A stretch of 64,000 nucleotides of DNA from Streptomyces sclerotialus (GTDB taxonomy: Bacteria; Actinomycetota; Actinomycetes; Streptomycetales; Streptomycetaceae). Every line of letters begins with the position of its first letter. The first letter of the stretch is position 1. Below the pieces are notes generated by a model. It was given only the letters and a program-made list of their open reading frames with translations, did no database searches and was not told the origin of the DNA. The stretch lies in the NCBI RefSeq assembly GCF_040907265.1, contig NZ_JBFOHP010000002.1, positions 7,564,001 through 7,628,000 of the forward strand, written 5' to 3'. The translations under genes and the position numbers were made by a program. This document shows, in pieces, positions 31,469 to 40,179 of this stretch.

Positions 31469-33568
31469 ATGACGTCAGCTCACGACAGGACTTCTCCTGC
31501 CCGGTACGGGCAGCAAGGGCAGCACCGACGGCGCGGAACGGGCGGCCGGACGGCCGTACGGCTGGGCGCGCCGCTGGGTGTCGTCGTCGCCGCGGGACTC
31601 GCCTACGGCGGTGCCTTCGGGGCGTCCGGAGCCGAGGGCGCCGGCGGTACCGGGCGGGTGTCCGCCGCGGCGGCGCCCGCGTGGGCCGCGGAGGCGGCGG
31701 ACGGTTTCGCCTCCGTCGACGCGCTCGGGCAGGACGGCACGTACGGCGGCCGGGACGGGCGGACCGTCACCGTACGGTCGCTCGCCGAGCTGGAGAAGTA
31801 CGCCACCGCCACCGAGCCGTACGTCATCGTCGTCGACGGCGCGATCACCATGGACCCCAAGGGCAAGGAGATCAAGGTCGCCTCCGACAAGACGATCGTG
31901 GGGGCGGGAACCTCCGGCGAGATCGTCGGCGGCGGCTTCTTCCTCGGCCAGGGCGTCCACAACGTGATCATTCGCAACCTCACGATCCGCGACTCCTACG
32001 CCGGGACCTGGAACGACAAGGACCACGACTGGGACGCCGTGCAGATGGACGGCGCGCACCACGTGTGGATCGACCACAACGACCTGCGGCACATGGCGGA
32101 CGGACTGATCGACAGCCGCAAGGACACCACCTACCTGACGGTGTCCTGGAACCGGCTGGAGAACCACAACAAGGCCTTCGGCATCGGCTGGACCGACAAC
32201 GTCACGGCCGACCTCACCGTCCACCACAACTGGTTCCGCGAGACCGAGCAGCGCAATCCGTCGACGGACAACGCCGCGCACGCGCACCTCTACAACAACT
32301 ACCTCCAGGACGAGCCGGGCACCGACATCACGTCCTCGTACGGGAACTACGCCCGCGGCCGGACCCGCATGGTGCTGGAGAACAGCTACTTCGAAGGCGT
32401 CACCGACCCCGTCATCAAGGACGGCACCGCCTCGCTCGTACAGCGCGGCAACGTCTTCAAGGACACCGAGGGCCGCAACGAGAGCGGGGGCACGGCCTTC
32501 GACCCGAAGACGTACTACCCGTACACGCTCGACCGCGCCGCCGACGTGCCCGCCCTCGTCAGGTCCGGCTCCGGGCCGCGCGCCACGCCGGGCACCGGGG
32601 CGACCGCCGCTGCCACCACCCTGACCGTCGCCAAGGACGGCAGCGGGCAGTACCGCACCGTGCAGGCCGCCGTGGACGCGGTGCCCTCCGGCAACACCTC
32701 GCGGGTCGTCATCGCCGTCAAGCCGGGCACGTACCGCGAGGCGGTGAAGGTCCCGTCCACCAAGCCGCACGTCACGATCCAGGGCACCGGGGCGGCCGCG
32801 GCGGACGTGCGGATCGTCGAGGGCCGGTCGGCGGGCACGGCCAAGCCGGGCGGCGGCACGTACGGCACCTCGGGCAGCGCCACCCTCGCCGTGGAGGCGG
32901 ACGACTTCCAGGCCCGGAACCTCACCGTCACCAACGACTTCGACGAGGCCGCCCACCAGGGCCAGGAAGGACACCAGGCCGTCGCCCTGCGCACCGCGGC
33001 CGACAAGGTGGTCCTCCGGCAGATCGTCGTCGAGGGCGACCAGGACACACTGCTCCTGGACACCGCGGCGAAGGACAGGCGCGGCCGCGTCCACGTCGAC
33101 CGGTCCACCGTCGTCGGCAACGTCGACTTCGTCTTCGGCCGGGCCACCGCCGTCCTCGACCGGTCCGTCCTCCGCTTGAAGAAGCGCTGGGACGGGACGT
33201 CGGCCGGGTACGTCACCGCGCCGTCCACGGCCGCCGGTAACAAGGGCTTCCTCATCACCGGCTCGGTCGTCGAGGGCGGCGTCGGCGAGCGCAGCCACTA
33301 CCTCGGGCGGCCCTGGCACGCGGGCGGTGACGCCTCCCTCGACCCGCAGACCGTCGTCCGCGACACCCGGCTCAGCGCCGCGATCCGGACGGCGCCGTGG
33401 ACGGACATGGGCGGCTTCTCCTGGAAGGACGACCGCTTCGCCGAGTACGCCAACACAGGGCCGGGCGCGGGCCCGGCCGGTACGGACCGGCCGCAGCTGA
33501 CGGACCAGCAGGCGGCCGACCACGAGATCGCCGACTGGCTCGGCGACTGGACGCCCGCCACGTCGTAG
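31469..33568 (+). CDS. secreted bifunctional pectate lyase (PL1) - pectinesterase (CE8)
   Basis: A 699-residue two-domain enzyme. After a basic N-terminus and a hydrophobic export signal (LGVVVAAGLAYGGAFGASG), residues about 75-370 form a PL1 parallel beta-helix: KTIVGAGTSGEIVGGGFFLG, HHVWIDHNDLRHMADGLID and DNVTADLTVHHNWF. Residues about 385-690 form a CE8 pectin methylesterase with EGHQAVAL, VEGDQDTLL, GNVDFVFG (catalytic Asp) and YLGRPW (Arg). The esterase would remove methyl groups so that the lyase can cleave polygalacturonate by Ca-dependent beta-elimination. Both active sites look intact. Single-chain fusions of these activities are uncommon. Confidence 0.92.
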   Translation: MTSAHDRTSPARYGQQGQHRRRGTGGRTAVRLGAPLGVVVAAGLAYGGAFGASGAEGAGGTGRVSAAAAPAWAAEAADGFASVDALGQDGTYGGRDGRTVTVRSLAELEKYATATEPYVIVVDGAITMDPKGKEIKVASDKTIVGAGTSGEIVGGGFFLGQGVHNVIIRNLTIRDSYAGTWNDKDHDWDAVQMDGAHHVWIDHNDLRHMADGLIDSRKDTTYLTVSWNRLENHNKAFGIGWTDNVTADLTVHHNWFRETEQRNPSTDNAAHAHLYNNYLQDEPGTDITSSYGNYARGRTRMVLENSYFEGVTDPVIKDGTASLVQRGNVFKDTEGRNESGGTAFDPKTYYPYTLDRAADVPALVRSGSGPRATPGTGATAAATTLTVAKDGSGQYRTVQAAVDAVPSGNTSRVVIAVKPGTYREAVKVPSTKPHVTIQGTGAAAADVRIVEGRSAGTAKPGGGTYGTSGSATLAVEADDFQARNLTVTNDFDEAAHQGQEGHQAVALRTAADKVVLRQIVVEGDQDTLLLDTAAKDRRGRVHVDRSTVVGNVDFVFGRATAVLDRSVLRLKKRWDGTSAGYVTAPSTAAGNKGFLITGSVVEGGVGERSHYLGRPWHAGGDASLDPQTVVRDTRLSAAIRTAPWTDMGGFSWKDDRFAEYANTGPGAGPAGTDRPQLTDQQAADHEIADWLGDWTPATS

Positions 33569-33626
33569 GAGGGCGGGAGTACGGACCTCTGGGTGCCCCG
33601 CCGTCCTGGTTCATGGGGCACCTGGT

Positions 33627-34640
33627 TCATCCTCCTCGCCGGCACCGAGCGCATCCCTCGTCCGCTGCCTCGCGCGCGCCGGTCTCCGGCCAGGCAGCCC
33701 GGCCGAGGCGTGCCGACAGTGTCCGGAGGCGGTCCACCAGTTCGGGCGGGTCCAGGACCTCGAAGTCGAAGCCGAAGGCGGCCACCCAGACGGCCAGATG
33801 GTCCAGGTCGTCCGAGCCGATGCGCAGCAGACACGTCTCCTCGTCGAGGGGTTCCACCACTCCGAGGGCGGGCGGCACCTCATCGGCCACCCGCACCGCC
33901 GGTCCGCGCATTCTGAGCACCGCCCGGTAGCGGAACCGGTCGGTGCTCCCGCCCGTCGCGAAGTAACCGGCCAGATCCTCGGCGGGCAGCTCCCGCGGGT
34001 CGAACCGGGGGCCGGTGGGCACGCGGAGCTCCAGCCGGTCGACCCGGAACCGCCGCCAGTCCGCGCGCTGCGTGTCCCATGCGAAGAGGTACCACCGCCG
34101 CGCGTCGTGGACCAGCCGGTACGGCTCCACGTCGCGCACCGACCGTTCCCCGCCGTGGGAGACGTAGTCGAACCGCAGCCGTTCGTGGTCGCGCACCGCC
34201 GACGCGATCGCGCTCAGCGCCGCGGGATCGACCGTGCTGCCCGGCACGGGCATCGTCACCAATGCCGCGCTGAGCGTGCTGACCTGGCGACGCAGCCGGG
34301 ACGGCAGTACCTGGTCCAGCTTCGCGAGCGCCCGTACGGACGTCTCGGCGATGCCGGTGACCGCGCCCGAGGCCGCCGTGCGCAGCCCGACCGCCACCGC
34401 GATCGCCTCCTCGTCGTCGAGGAGCAGCGGTGGCAGCGACGCCCCGGACCCCAGTCGGTAACCGCCGCCGACGCCGCCGGCCGCATGGATCGGGTACCCC
34501 AGCGTGCGCAGCTTCTCGACGTCGCGGCGCACCGTGCGCTCGCTGACGCCGAGCCGCTCGGAGAGCTCCGTGCCCGACCGGTCCCGCCGTGTCTGTAACA
34601 GCCCGAGCAGCCGGAGCAGCCGGGCGGAGGTTTCCAGCAT
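33627..34640 (-). CDS. YafY-type helix-turn-helix regulator with WYL domain
   Basis: A 337-residue regulator. The N-terminus has the HTH_11 winged helix GTELSERLGVSERTVRRDVE and the GYRLGSG wing. The middle holds the WYL domain with the literal motif in DARRWYLFAWD and the downstream RFRVDRLELRV. A WYL C-terminal extension follows. WYL domains sense nucleic acids or small ligands. It is divergent from the NAD(P)-binding protein gene at 34722, the common arrangement for YafY regulators and their targets. Confidence 0.9.
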   Translation of the reverse strand: MLETSARLLRLLGLLQTRRDRSGTELSERLGVSERTVRRDVEKLRTLGYPIHAAGGVGGGYRLGSGASLPPLLLDDEEAIAVAVGLRTAASGAVTGIAETSVRALAKLDQVLPSRLRRQVSTLSAALVTMPVPGSTVDPAALSAIASAVRDHERLRFDYVSHGGERSVRDVEPYRLVHDARRWYLFAWDTQRADWRRFRVDRLELRVPTGPRFDPRELPAEDLAGYFATGGSTDRFRYRAVLRMRGPAVRVADEVPPALGVVEPLDEETCLLRIGSDDLDHLAVWVAAFGFDFEVLDPPELVDRLRTLSARLGRAAWPETGAREAADEGCARCRRGG

Positions 34641-34721
34641 GACGAGAGCTTCGCATCAACGGCGGACAGGAGGTGACCGCGATTGCTCCTAGCGTTCGGC
34701 GCGGGACGGAAGGAGACCCCC

Positions 34722-35564
34722 ATGACCATTCTTGTCGCCGGCGCCACGGGCAACGTCGGCCGCCCGCTCGTCGAGCAGCTGCTCGCCTCCGGACACCGGG
34801 TGCGCGCGCTCACCCGGGATCCGGGCAGGGCGAACCTCCCCGCCGGCACCGAGGTGGTGGCCGGCAACCTGACGGACGCCGCGAGCCTGGCGCCGGCCTT
34901 CGAGGAGGTGACCGCCGCCCACCTGATCGGTTTCGACGCTGCGGACTTCGCCCCGCTCACCAACGGTGCGGAGATCGTGGACCTGGCCCGGAAGGCGGGC
35001 GTGCGCAGAATGACGGTGCTCAGGGGGGACCTGGAGAAGAACCCGCTGGAGCAGGCCGTCGAGGCCGGCGGGCGGGCGTGGGGGCTGCAGTGGACGCACC
35101 TCTGTCCGGTGGAGTTCATGTCCAACGCCCTCGAGTGGGCGGAGTCGGTCTCGACGGAGGGTGTCGTCCGTGAGGGGTTCCCGGAGGCCAGGAGCGCCAT
35201 GGTGCACGAGGCGGACATCGCCGCCGTGGCGGCCGTCGCGCTGACCACGGACGGCCACGCGGGCCAGGAGTACTGGCTGACCGGCCCCGAAGCGCTGACG
35301 CCGCCGGAGAAGGTGCGTACGCTCGCCGGGGCGCTCGGCCGTGACGTGCGGTACGTCGAGCTCTCCAGGGACGAGATCGTCGGGCAGTGGCGGCGGGCCG
35401 GTTACGCGGACGAGGACATCGAGTTCTTCCTCGAGATGCGGACCGATCCGCCGGCGGCCGGCCGCACGGTGCTGCCCACGGTGGAGCAGGTGACGGGCAG
35501 ACCGGCGCGTACCTTCGCCCAGTGGGTGCGCGAGAACGCCGCGGCCTTCAGCGACTGTTCGTAA
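34722..35564 (+). CDS. NmrA/SDR-a-like NAD(P)-binding protein
   Basis: A 280-residue atypical SDR. The cofactor motif VAGATGNVGRPLVEQLLASG is at residues 5-24 and the following VRALTRDPG suggests NADP. No catalytic YxxxK is obvious, as in NmrA-like proteins that act as redox sensors or quinone/isoflavone-type reductases. AAGGAG lies 7 bases before the ATG. Probably the target of the divergent WYL regulator. Confidence 0.85.
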   Translation: MTILVAGATGNVGRPLVEQLLASGHRVRALTRDPGRANLPAGTEVVAGNLTDAASLAPAFEEVTAAHLIGFDAADFAPLTNGAEIVDLARKAGVRRMTVLRGDLEKNPLEQAVEAGGRAWGLQWTHLCPVEFMSNALEWAESVSTEGVVREGFPEARSAMVHEADIAAVAAVALTTDGHAGQEYWLTGPEALTPPEKVRTLAGALGRDVRYVELSRDEIVGQWRRAGYADEDIEFFLEMRTDPPAAGRTVLPTVEQVTGRPARTFAQWVRENAAAFSDCS

Positions 35565-35651
35565 AAAATTCAGCTTTTTCTCCTCGGTCGTACAACCTTT
35601 CGGGTTGCCGGGTGATCTTCACCGGCGGGTCAACAGACTCCTGGAAGCTCC

Positions 35652-35682
35652 GGGCCTCGGAGCGCAGCCGCCTCCGAGGCCC
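35652..35682 (+). promoter_or_regulatory. 11-bp-stem hairpin in the leader of the secreted-protein gene
   Basis: GGGCCTCGGAG and CTCCGAGGCCC pair perfectly around a nine-base loop, ending 20 bases before the ATG at 35703. With no T-tract it is unlikely to be a terminator. It could stabilise the mRNA or affect ribosome access. Confidence 0.5.
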
Positions 35683-35702
35683 CTCCTCCACTTGGGGAAC
35701 AC

Positions 35703-36602
35703 ATGCATAGACGCGCCACTGTCGCCGCCGTGAGCGGCGCTCTGGCCCTCACTGCTCTCGTGGTACCGGCCGCCCAGGCCGACGCCGGCACGGGTGACGC
35801 CGCCACGGCCGCCCGGACCGCGCACGAGGCCGCCGTGCAGCAGGCCGCCTCGGCGAAGCAGAAGGCCGCGCCGTTCGGTCTGCGGTCCGCCGCTGACGAG
35901 CAGTACGGTGACACCGCGATCTCGAACGTCGTCGTCAACGGCGGCAAGGACGTGGTCCTGGGCACCACCAACACCAAGACGGTGACGGTCAGCTTCACCG
36001 CGACCGACGCCTCGGGGATCGCCTCCGCCACCGCCATCCTGTGGCACGGCGGCGCCACCTTCGACGACATCGACACCGGCGTCACCCCGAACGAGGAAAG
36101 CGCCACCTGCACGGCGACCTCGGCCACCACCGCCAAGTGCAAGCAGACCTTCACGATCGACCCGCAGTACCACCTGAACAACAACGCGGCGGGCACCTGG
36201 AAGGTGTGGGCGCTGGCGCAGGGCGAGGACGCGGACTTCGTGCAGCAGGACAACGTCAAGTCCTTCCGGATGCAGCGCTACTCCAAGCTCACCGCCAACG
36301 CCTCGCCCGAGCCGGTCGCCAAGGGCCGGACCATCACCATCACCGGTTCGCTGACCCGCGCCAACTGGGACACGTCCACGTACGCGGGCTACACCAAGCA
36401 GCCGGTGAAGCTGCAGTCGCGCCCCGCGAGCGGGAGCACGTACACCACGCTGAAGACGTACACCTCCGGCAGTGGTTCGGCCGGCGGCCAGGTGAAGACC
36501 ACCCGGACCGCGACCACCGACACCTGCTGGCGGTACAGCTTCGCCGGCACCTCCACCACCCCGGCCGTCACCTCCACCGGTGACTGCGTCGACGTGCGCT
36601 GA
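35703..36602 (+). CDS. secreted protein with beta-rich Ig-like domains
   Basis: A 299-residue predicted exported protein. The signal peptide MHRRATVAAVSGALALTALV, then VPAAQADA, is clear. The mature part has an Ala/Gln helical start, then two beta-sandwich-like regions, one around KTVTVSFTATDASGIASATA and one around GRTITITGSLTRANWDTSTY. Two cysteine pairs are possible (TCTATSATTAKC and DTCWRYSF with GDCVDV). I do not recognise a function; it resembles cell-wall or calcium-associated secreted proteins. GGGGAA precedes the ATG, and a strong palindrome follows the stop. Confidence 0.75.
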   Translation: MHRRATVAAVSGALALTALVVPAAQADAGTGDAATAARTAHEAAVQQAASAKQKAAPFGLRSAADEQYGDTAISNVVVNGGKDVVLGTTNTKTVTVSFTATDASGIASATAILWHGGATFDDIDTGVTPNEESATCTATSATTAKCKQTFTIDPQYHLNNNAAGTWKVWALAQGEDADFVQQDNVKSFRMQRYSKLTANASPEPVAKGRTITITGSLTRANWDTSTYAGYTKQPVKLQSRPASGSTYTTLKTYTSGSGSAGGQVKTTRTATTDTCWRYSFAGTSTTPAVTSTGDCVDVR

Positions 36603-36616
36603 TCCCAGCAGGTCAG

Positions 36617-36656
36617 CAGGTTACGGCCCGCCCCGCGCGGGGCGGGCCGTAACCTG
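36617..36656. terminator. 40-bp perfect palindrome, probable terminator
   Basis: Arms of 20 bases (CAGGTTACGGCCCGCCCCGC and its exact complement) follow the secreted-protein stop by 14 bases. There is no T-tract, as is common for Streptomyces terminators. It sits 28 bases before the next gene start and would insulate it. Confidence 0.75.
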
Positions 36657-36683
36657 TCCGCTCGGCATCTCGTTGCCGATGAT

Positions 36684-37652
36684 GTGACAAGTACGACCGT
36701 CGGAGCGGTGGCTCCGCCGGAGGTGAGCGCGCCGGACGGCGCCTGCGCGGGGACGGGCTGGAGCGCTGTGGCGTCGGCGCCCGCCAACTCGCAGCTCGCG
36801 GGCGTCCTGGCGGGCTTCGTGTTCGCGGGATTCGTCATGATCCTCACCGAACGCAGGACGAGCCCGCTCCGGACCGCCACGCTTCGATTATTCATCGCCG
36901 GATTCATCGTCCTGGCGCTCGACAGCTATGCCTTCTCGCTGCTCACCGGAGATGTCGCGGAGGCGGCGTGCGGCCGGGTGTGGACCGAGTCCCTCATAGC
37001 CAGCGGCATGCTGGTCGTCGGCGCCGTCGCCGTGATCAGCGGGATGTCCTGGCTGCTCGCCTCGTACACCGAGGTCCAGGAGGGCGCGGCGACCGGGGAT
37101 CCTGCGGCCGACGGGCATCCGGAGGCCATGCAGGCACTGGAGAGACTGCTCCGCAGATCCGTGTACGGCATCACGGTGCTGACGGTGCTCCTGTTGTCGA
37201 CCGCGGCCCACGACTACGTCAACGTGGTGTTCGCCGGGCGGCCCACCCCCTGGTGGGCCTCGTGGGTCTCGCCCCTGTACGTACTGCTGGTGGGGGCCGC
37301 GATGATCACGACGGTGTGGCGGCGGCAGCGGCGGGAGGCACGCCGGGCCGGAGAGCCGGCGACGCCGGCGCGGGGCGAACTGCCGATCGCCTTCACCTGC
37401 GCCGTCTCCTACGCCGTACTGGGCACGGCGGCCATAGGAGTCACCACCAGCACACCGGTCAGCGCATGGAACCCGGTCCCCGAAGCGGTGGCCGCCTGCA
37501 CCGTCGGGGTGGTGCTGATCATGCCCGTTCCGACGGTGCTCGCCCTCATCCACGCCATGCCGCGCCCGGCCGCGCGAGTCCCCGGCCCGCGTTCCGCCGC
37601 CGGCCCCGAACCGGCCCCTACTCCGGATCCGGAGGGCCCAGGCGCAGCATGA
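36684..37652 (+). CDS. multi-pass membrane protein of unknown function
   Basis: A 322-residue protein read from a GTG. About seven hydrophobic segments are visible, including QLAGVLAGFVFAGFVMILTE, TATLRLFIAGFIVLALDSYA, IASGMLVVGAVAVISGMSWL, TVLTVLLLSTAAHDYV and AVAACTVGVVLIMPVPTVLA. Polar Pro/Ala-rich tails extend from both ends. No transport or enzymatic motif is recognised. The last 35 bases overlap the convergent idonate-dehydrogenase-like gene. Confidence 0.65.
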   Translation: MTSTTVGAVAPPEVSAPDGACAGTGWSAVASAPANSQLAGVLAGFVFAGFVMILTERRTSPLRTATLRLFIAGFIVLALDSYAFSLLTGDVAEAACGRVWTESLIASGMLVVGAVAVISGMSWLLASYTEVQEGAATGDPAADGHPEAMQALERLLRRSVYGITVLTVLLLSTAAHDYVNVVFAGRPTPWWASWVSPLYVLLVGAAMITTVWRRQRREARRAGEPATPARGELPIAFTCAVSYAVLGTAAIGVTTSTPVSAWNPVPEAVAACTVGVVLIMPVPTVLALIHAMPRPAARVPGPRSAAGPEPAPTPDPEGPGAA

Positions 37653-38658
37653 CCTTGCTGCTGCCGCTCGTGCGGTCGGCGGCGACGGCCAGGGCCCGCT
37701 CCGCCTCCGCCAGGCCGAAGCGGTGGCTGATGACCGGCGACACGTCCAGGCCCTGGTGCAGGGCCTGGAGCGCGTCGTCGATCTCCTCGGCGAAGCGGTA
37801 CGAGCCGACCCAGGTGATCTCGCGGGTGACGAGGTCGCCGAGGGCGGCGGGGGCCGCGGCGCCGGGGAGGTTGCCGACCTGGACGAGCGTGCCGCCGCGC
37901 GCGGTCGCGCGGAGGACCGGGCCGAGCGCGGCCGGGGCGCCGGAGGCCTCGAAGACCAGCTCCACGTCCTGCGGGAGCGCCACGCCCCGGCCGAGGTCGA
38001 AGGTCTCGTCCGCGCCCATGGCCCGCGCCACCGTGAGGGACGCGGCGGACAGGTCGGCGGCGAGCACCGCGGCGGCTCCGCGGTGCTTCGCTGCGGCCAC
38101 CACCAGCGAGCCGATCGGCCCGGACCCGTTGACCAGCACCGTCTTCCCGCCGAGGTCCCCGGCGCGGTGCACGGCGTGCAGGGCGACCGCCAACGGCTCG
38201 GCCAGCGCGCCGTGTTCGGTGGTCACGTTGTCCGGCAGGGGCCGCACCTGTGCCGCGCGCACCACCCGGTACTCGCTGAACCCGCCGTCGGTGTGCGGGT
38301 GGAGGGCCGCCGACCCGAAGTAGCGGACGCGGGGGTGGAGGTTCGTCCGGCCGGCGAGCCGCTGGGGCAGCGGCTCGTCGCCGACCGGCGTCGCCGGGTG
38401 GACGGTGACCGGCTGCCCCTCCGACAGACCGATGACGTCCTTGCCGAGCGCTGCGATCCGGCCGGCCACCTCGTGCCCGAGCACCAGCGGGTCCTTGAGG
38501 ACGGCGGTACCGGTCCCGCCGTGCTTCCAGTAGCCGATGTCGGAGCCGCAGATGCCGCCCCACTCCATGGCCAGGAGGACTTCACCCGGGCCCGGGACGG
38601 GGTCGGGACGTTCGTCGATCCGCAGGTCACCGGGGCCGTGCACGACAACTGACTTCAT
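37618..38658 (-). CDS. L-idonate 5-dehydrogenase-like medium-chain dehydrogenase
   Basis: A 346-residue zinc-type MDR. The catalytic zinc ligands are visible in GGICGSDIGYWKHG (Cys) and LVLGHEVAG (His-Glu), and the NAD-binding loop is VLVNGSGPIGSLVVAAAKHR. The region FGSAALHPHTDGGFSEY matches idonate dehydrogenases. The loop that normally holds four structural-zinc cysteines (after VTVHPATPVGDEP) contains none, so the structural zinc is absent. It would interconvert a 5-keto sugar acid and idonate or a related polyol acid. Its start overlaps the MFS gene stop (ATGA). Confidence 0.82.
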   Translation of the reverse strand: MKSVVVHGPGDLRIDERPDPVPGPGEVLLAMEWGGICGSDIGYWKHGGTGTAVLKDPLVLGHEVAGRIAALGKDVIGLSEGQPVTVHPATPVGDEPLPQRLAGRTNLHPRVRYFGSAALHPHTDGGFSEYRVVRAAQVRPLPDNVTTEHGALAEPLAVALHAVHRAGDLGGKTVLVNGSGPIGSLVVAAAKHRGAAAVLAADLSAASLTVARAMGADETFDLGRGVALPQDVELVFEASGAPAALGPVLRATARGGTLVQVGNLPGAAAPAALGDLVTREITWVGSYRFAEEIDDALQALHQGLDVSPVISHRFGLAEAERALAVAADRTSGSSKVMLRLGPPDPE

Positions 38659-40052
38659 ACGGCGTCCTCCAGACGCACCAGGTCACGCCCGCGTGTCTCG
38701 GGGGCGAGGACGATGGAGACAAGGGTGATGAGCGAGTAGACGATCAGCATCGCGGCGACGGGCCACCAGCTGCCGGTGACCGCGGTGAGGGTGGCCGCGA
38801 CCACGGGGCCGATGGCGGTGGCGAGGATGCCGCCGATCTCCTTGGCCAGCGCGAGCTGGGTGAAGCGGGTCCGCGCGCCGAACAGCTCGGCCATCGTGAC
38901 GCTCTCCAGCGAGAACAGGCCCAGGACGCCGACGTTGAGCCCGATGATCATGCCGGCCATGATTCCGGCCGTGCTGCCGGAGGCGATGAGCAGCATCACC
39001 GGGAACGCCAGCACGACGGTCGCCACGGTGAGCGCGAGGTAGAGCGGGCGGCGGCCGAAGCGGTCGCCGAGCAGGCCGATCAGCGGCACGGTGGCGAAGC
39101 CCAGCAGCGAGCCCCAGACGAGGGCGTCGGTCGGCACGGACCGGTCGGCGCCCAGCGTGGTGGCGATGTAGCCGACGAGGAAGGTCTGTACGAGGCCCGA
39201 GTTGCCGGCCTGGCCGAAGCGGAGGCCGAGCGAGAGGAAGAAGGCCTTGCCCTTGCGCTGCCGGATGCCGGCTTCCAGGACGCTCTCCTGGCGCTCCTCG
39301 ACGGCCTTGTTCTCGACCGCGGAGGCGACCTCGGCGCGGGACATCGCGACACCGTCCACGACGTCGGCCCGCTCCTCGAACACCGGGCTCTCCTTGAGGT
39401 TACGGCGCAGCCAGACCGCGAAGAGCATGAGGGCGAAGCTCAGCAGGAAGGGCAGCCGCCAGCCCCAGCTGACCAGTTGGTCCTCGCTCAGCACGGCGAG
39501 CAGCACCGCCCACAGGCCGGAGGCGGCCAGGGTGCCGGAGTTGGTGCCGAGCGAGACGAGGGAGGAGATCAGGCCGCGGCGCCTGGCGGGCGCGTACTCG
39601 GCGAGCATGACCGTGGCCCCGGCGATCTCGGCACCGGCCCCGAAGCCCTGCACGAGCCGCAGGACGACCAGCAGGATCGGCGCGAGGATGCCGATCATCT
39701 GGTACGTGGGCAGCACGCCGATCAGTGTGGTCGACGCGCCCATCAGCAGGATGGTGAGGAAGAGGACCTTCTTGCGTCCCATGCGGTCGCCCATCCGCCC
39801 GAAGTAGAGGGCGCCGGCGAGCCGGGCGACGTAGCCGACACCGTAGGTCGCCATGGCGGCGATGAGGCCGATCGCGGGGCTGACGTCGGGGAAGAAGATC
39901 TTGTTGAAGACGATGGCGGCCGCCAGCGAGTAGAGCTGGAAGTCCATGAACTCCATGGCGGTGCCGAGCCAGCCGGATACGGCTGCCCTGGTGAGGTCGC
40001 GGGTGGTTCGTCTCGCGGGGCTCGTCGGCTCCATGTGTGTCGTGTCCGTCAT
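38655..40052 (-). CDS. MFS transporter, MHS type, for a sugar acid
   Basis: A 465-residue twelve-helix symporter. It shows SGWLGTAMEFMDFQLYSLAA in helix 1, FGRMGDRMGRKKVL in loop 2-3, RLVQGFGAGAEIAGATV in helix 4 and LLGDRFGRRPLY in the second half. The long cytoplasmic loop between the halves (VENKAVEERQESVLEAG) is typical of MHS members. Placed between the mannitol-dehydrogenase-like and idonate-dehydrogenase-like genes, it should import the operon substrate, probably a hexonate or uronate. GGAG precedes the ATG by 6 bases. Confidence 0.9.
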   Translation of the reverse strand: MTDTTHMEPTSPARRTTRDLTRAAVSGWLGTAMEFMDFQLYSLAAAIVFNKIFFPDVSPAIGLIAAMATYGVGYVARLAGALYFGRMGDRMGRKKVLFLTILLMGASTTLIGVLPTYQMIGILAPILLVVLRLVQGFGAGAEIAGATVMLAEYAPARRRGLISSLVSLGTNSGTLAASGLWAVLLAVLSEDQLVSWGWRLPFLLSFALMLFAVWLRRNLKESPVFEERADVVDGVAMSRAEVASAVENKAVEERQESVLEAGIRQRKGKAFFLSLGLRFGQAGNSGLVQTFLVGYIATTLGADRSVPTDALVWGSLLGFATVPLIGLLGDRFGRRPLYLALTVATVVLAFPVMLLIASGSTAGIMAGMIIGLNVGVLGLFSLESVTMAELFGARTRFTQLALAKEIGGILATAIGPVVAATLTAVTGSWWPVAAMLIVYSLITLVSIVLAPETRGRDLVRLEDAV

Positions 40053-40179
40053 GAGGAACTCCGTTGTTCTCTGGCCGTGCGGGAGCGGGCGGGGACGGGG
40101 CGCGTGGTGCGGGGGGTGATCCGGGATGGGCCGGCCTCGGTGCGGGGGCGTTTGCGGGTGGGCCGGTGCTCGGTGCCGG

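Noticed and set aside
31475..33523. 682-codon open frame on the minus strand
   Set aside because: Antisense to the pectate lyase-pectinesterase gene; low-complexity Val/Gly/Asp/Arg composition is typical of a high-GC shadow frame.
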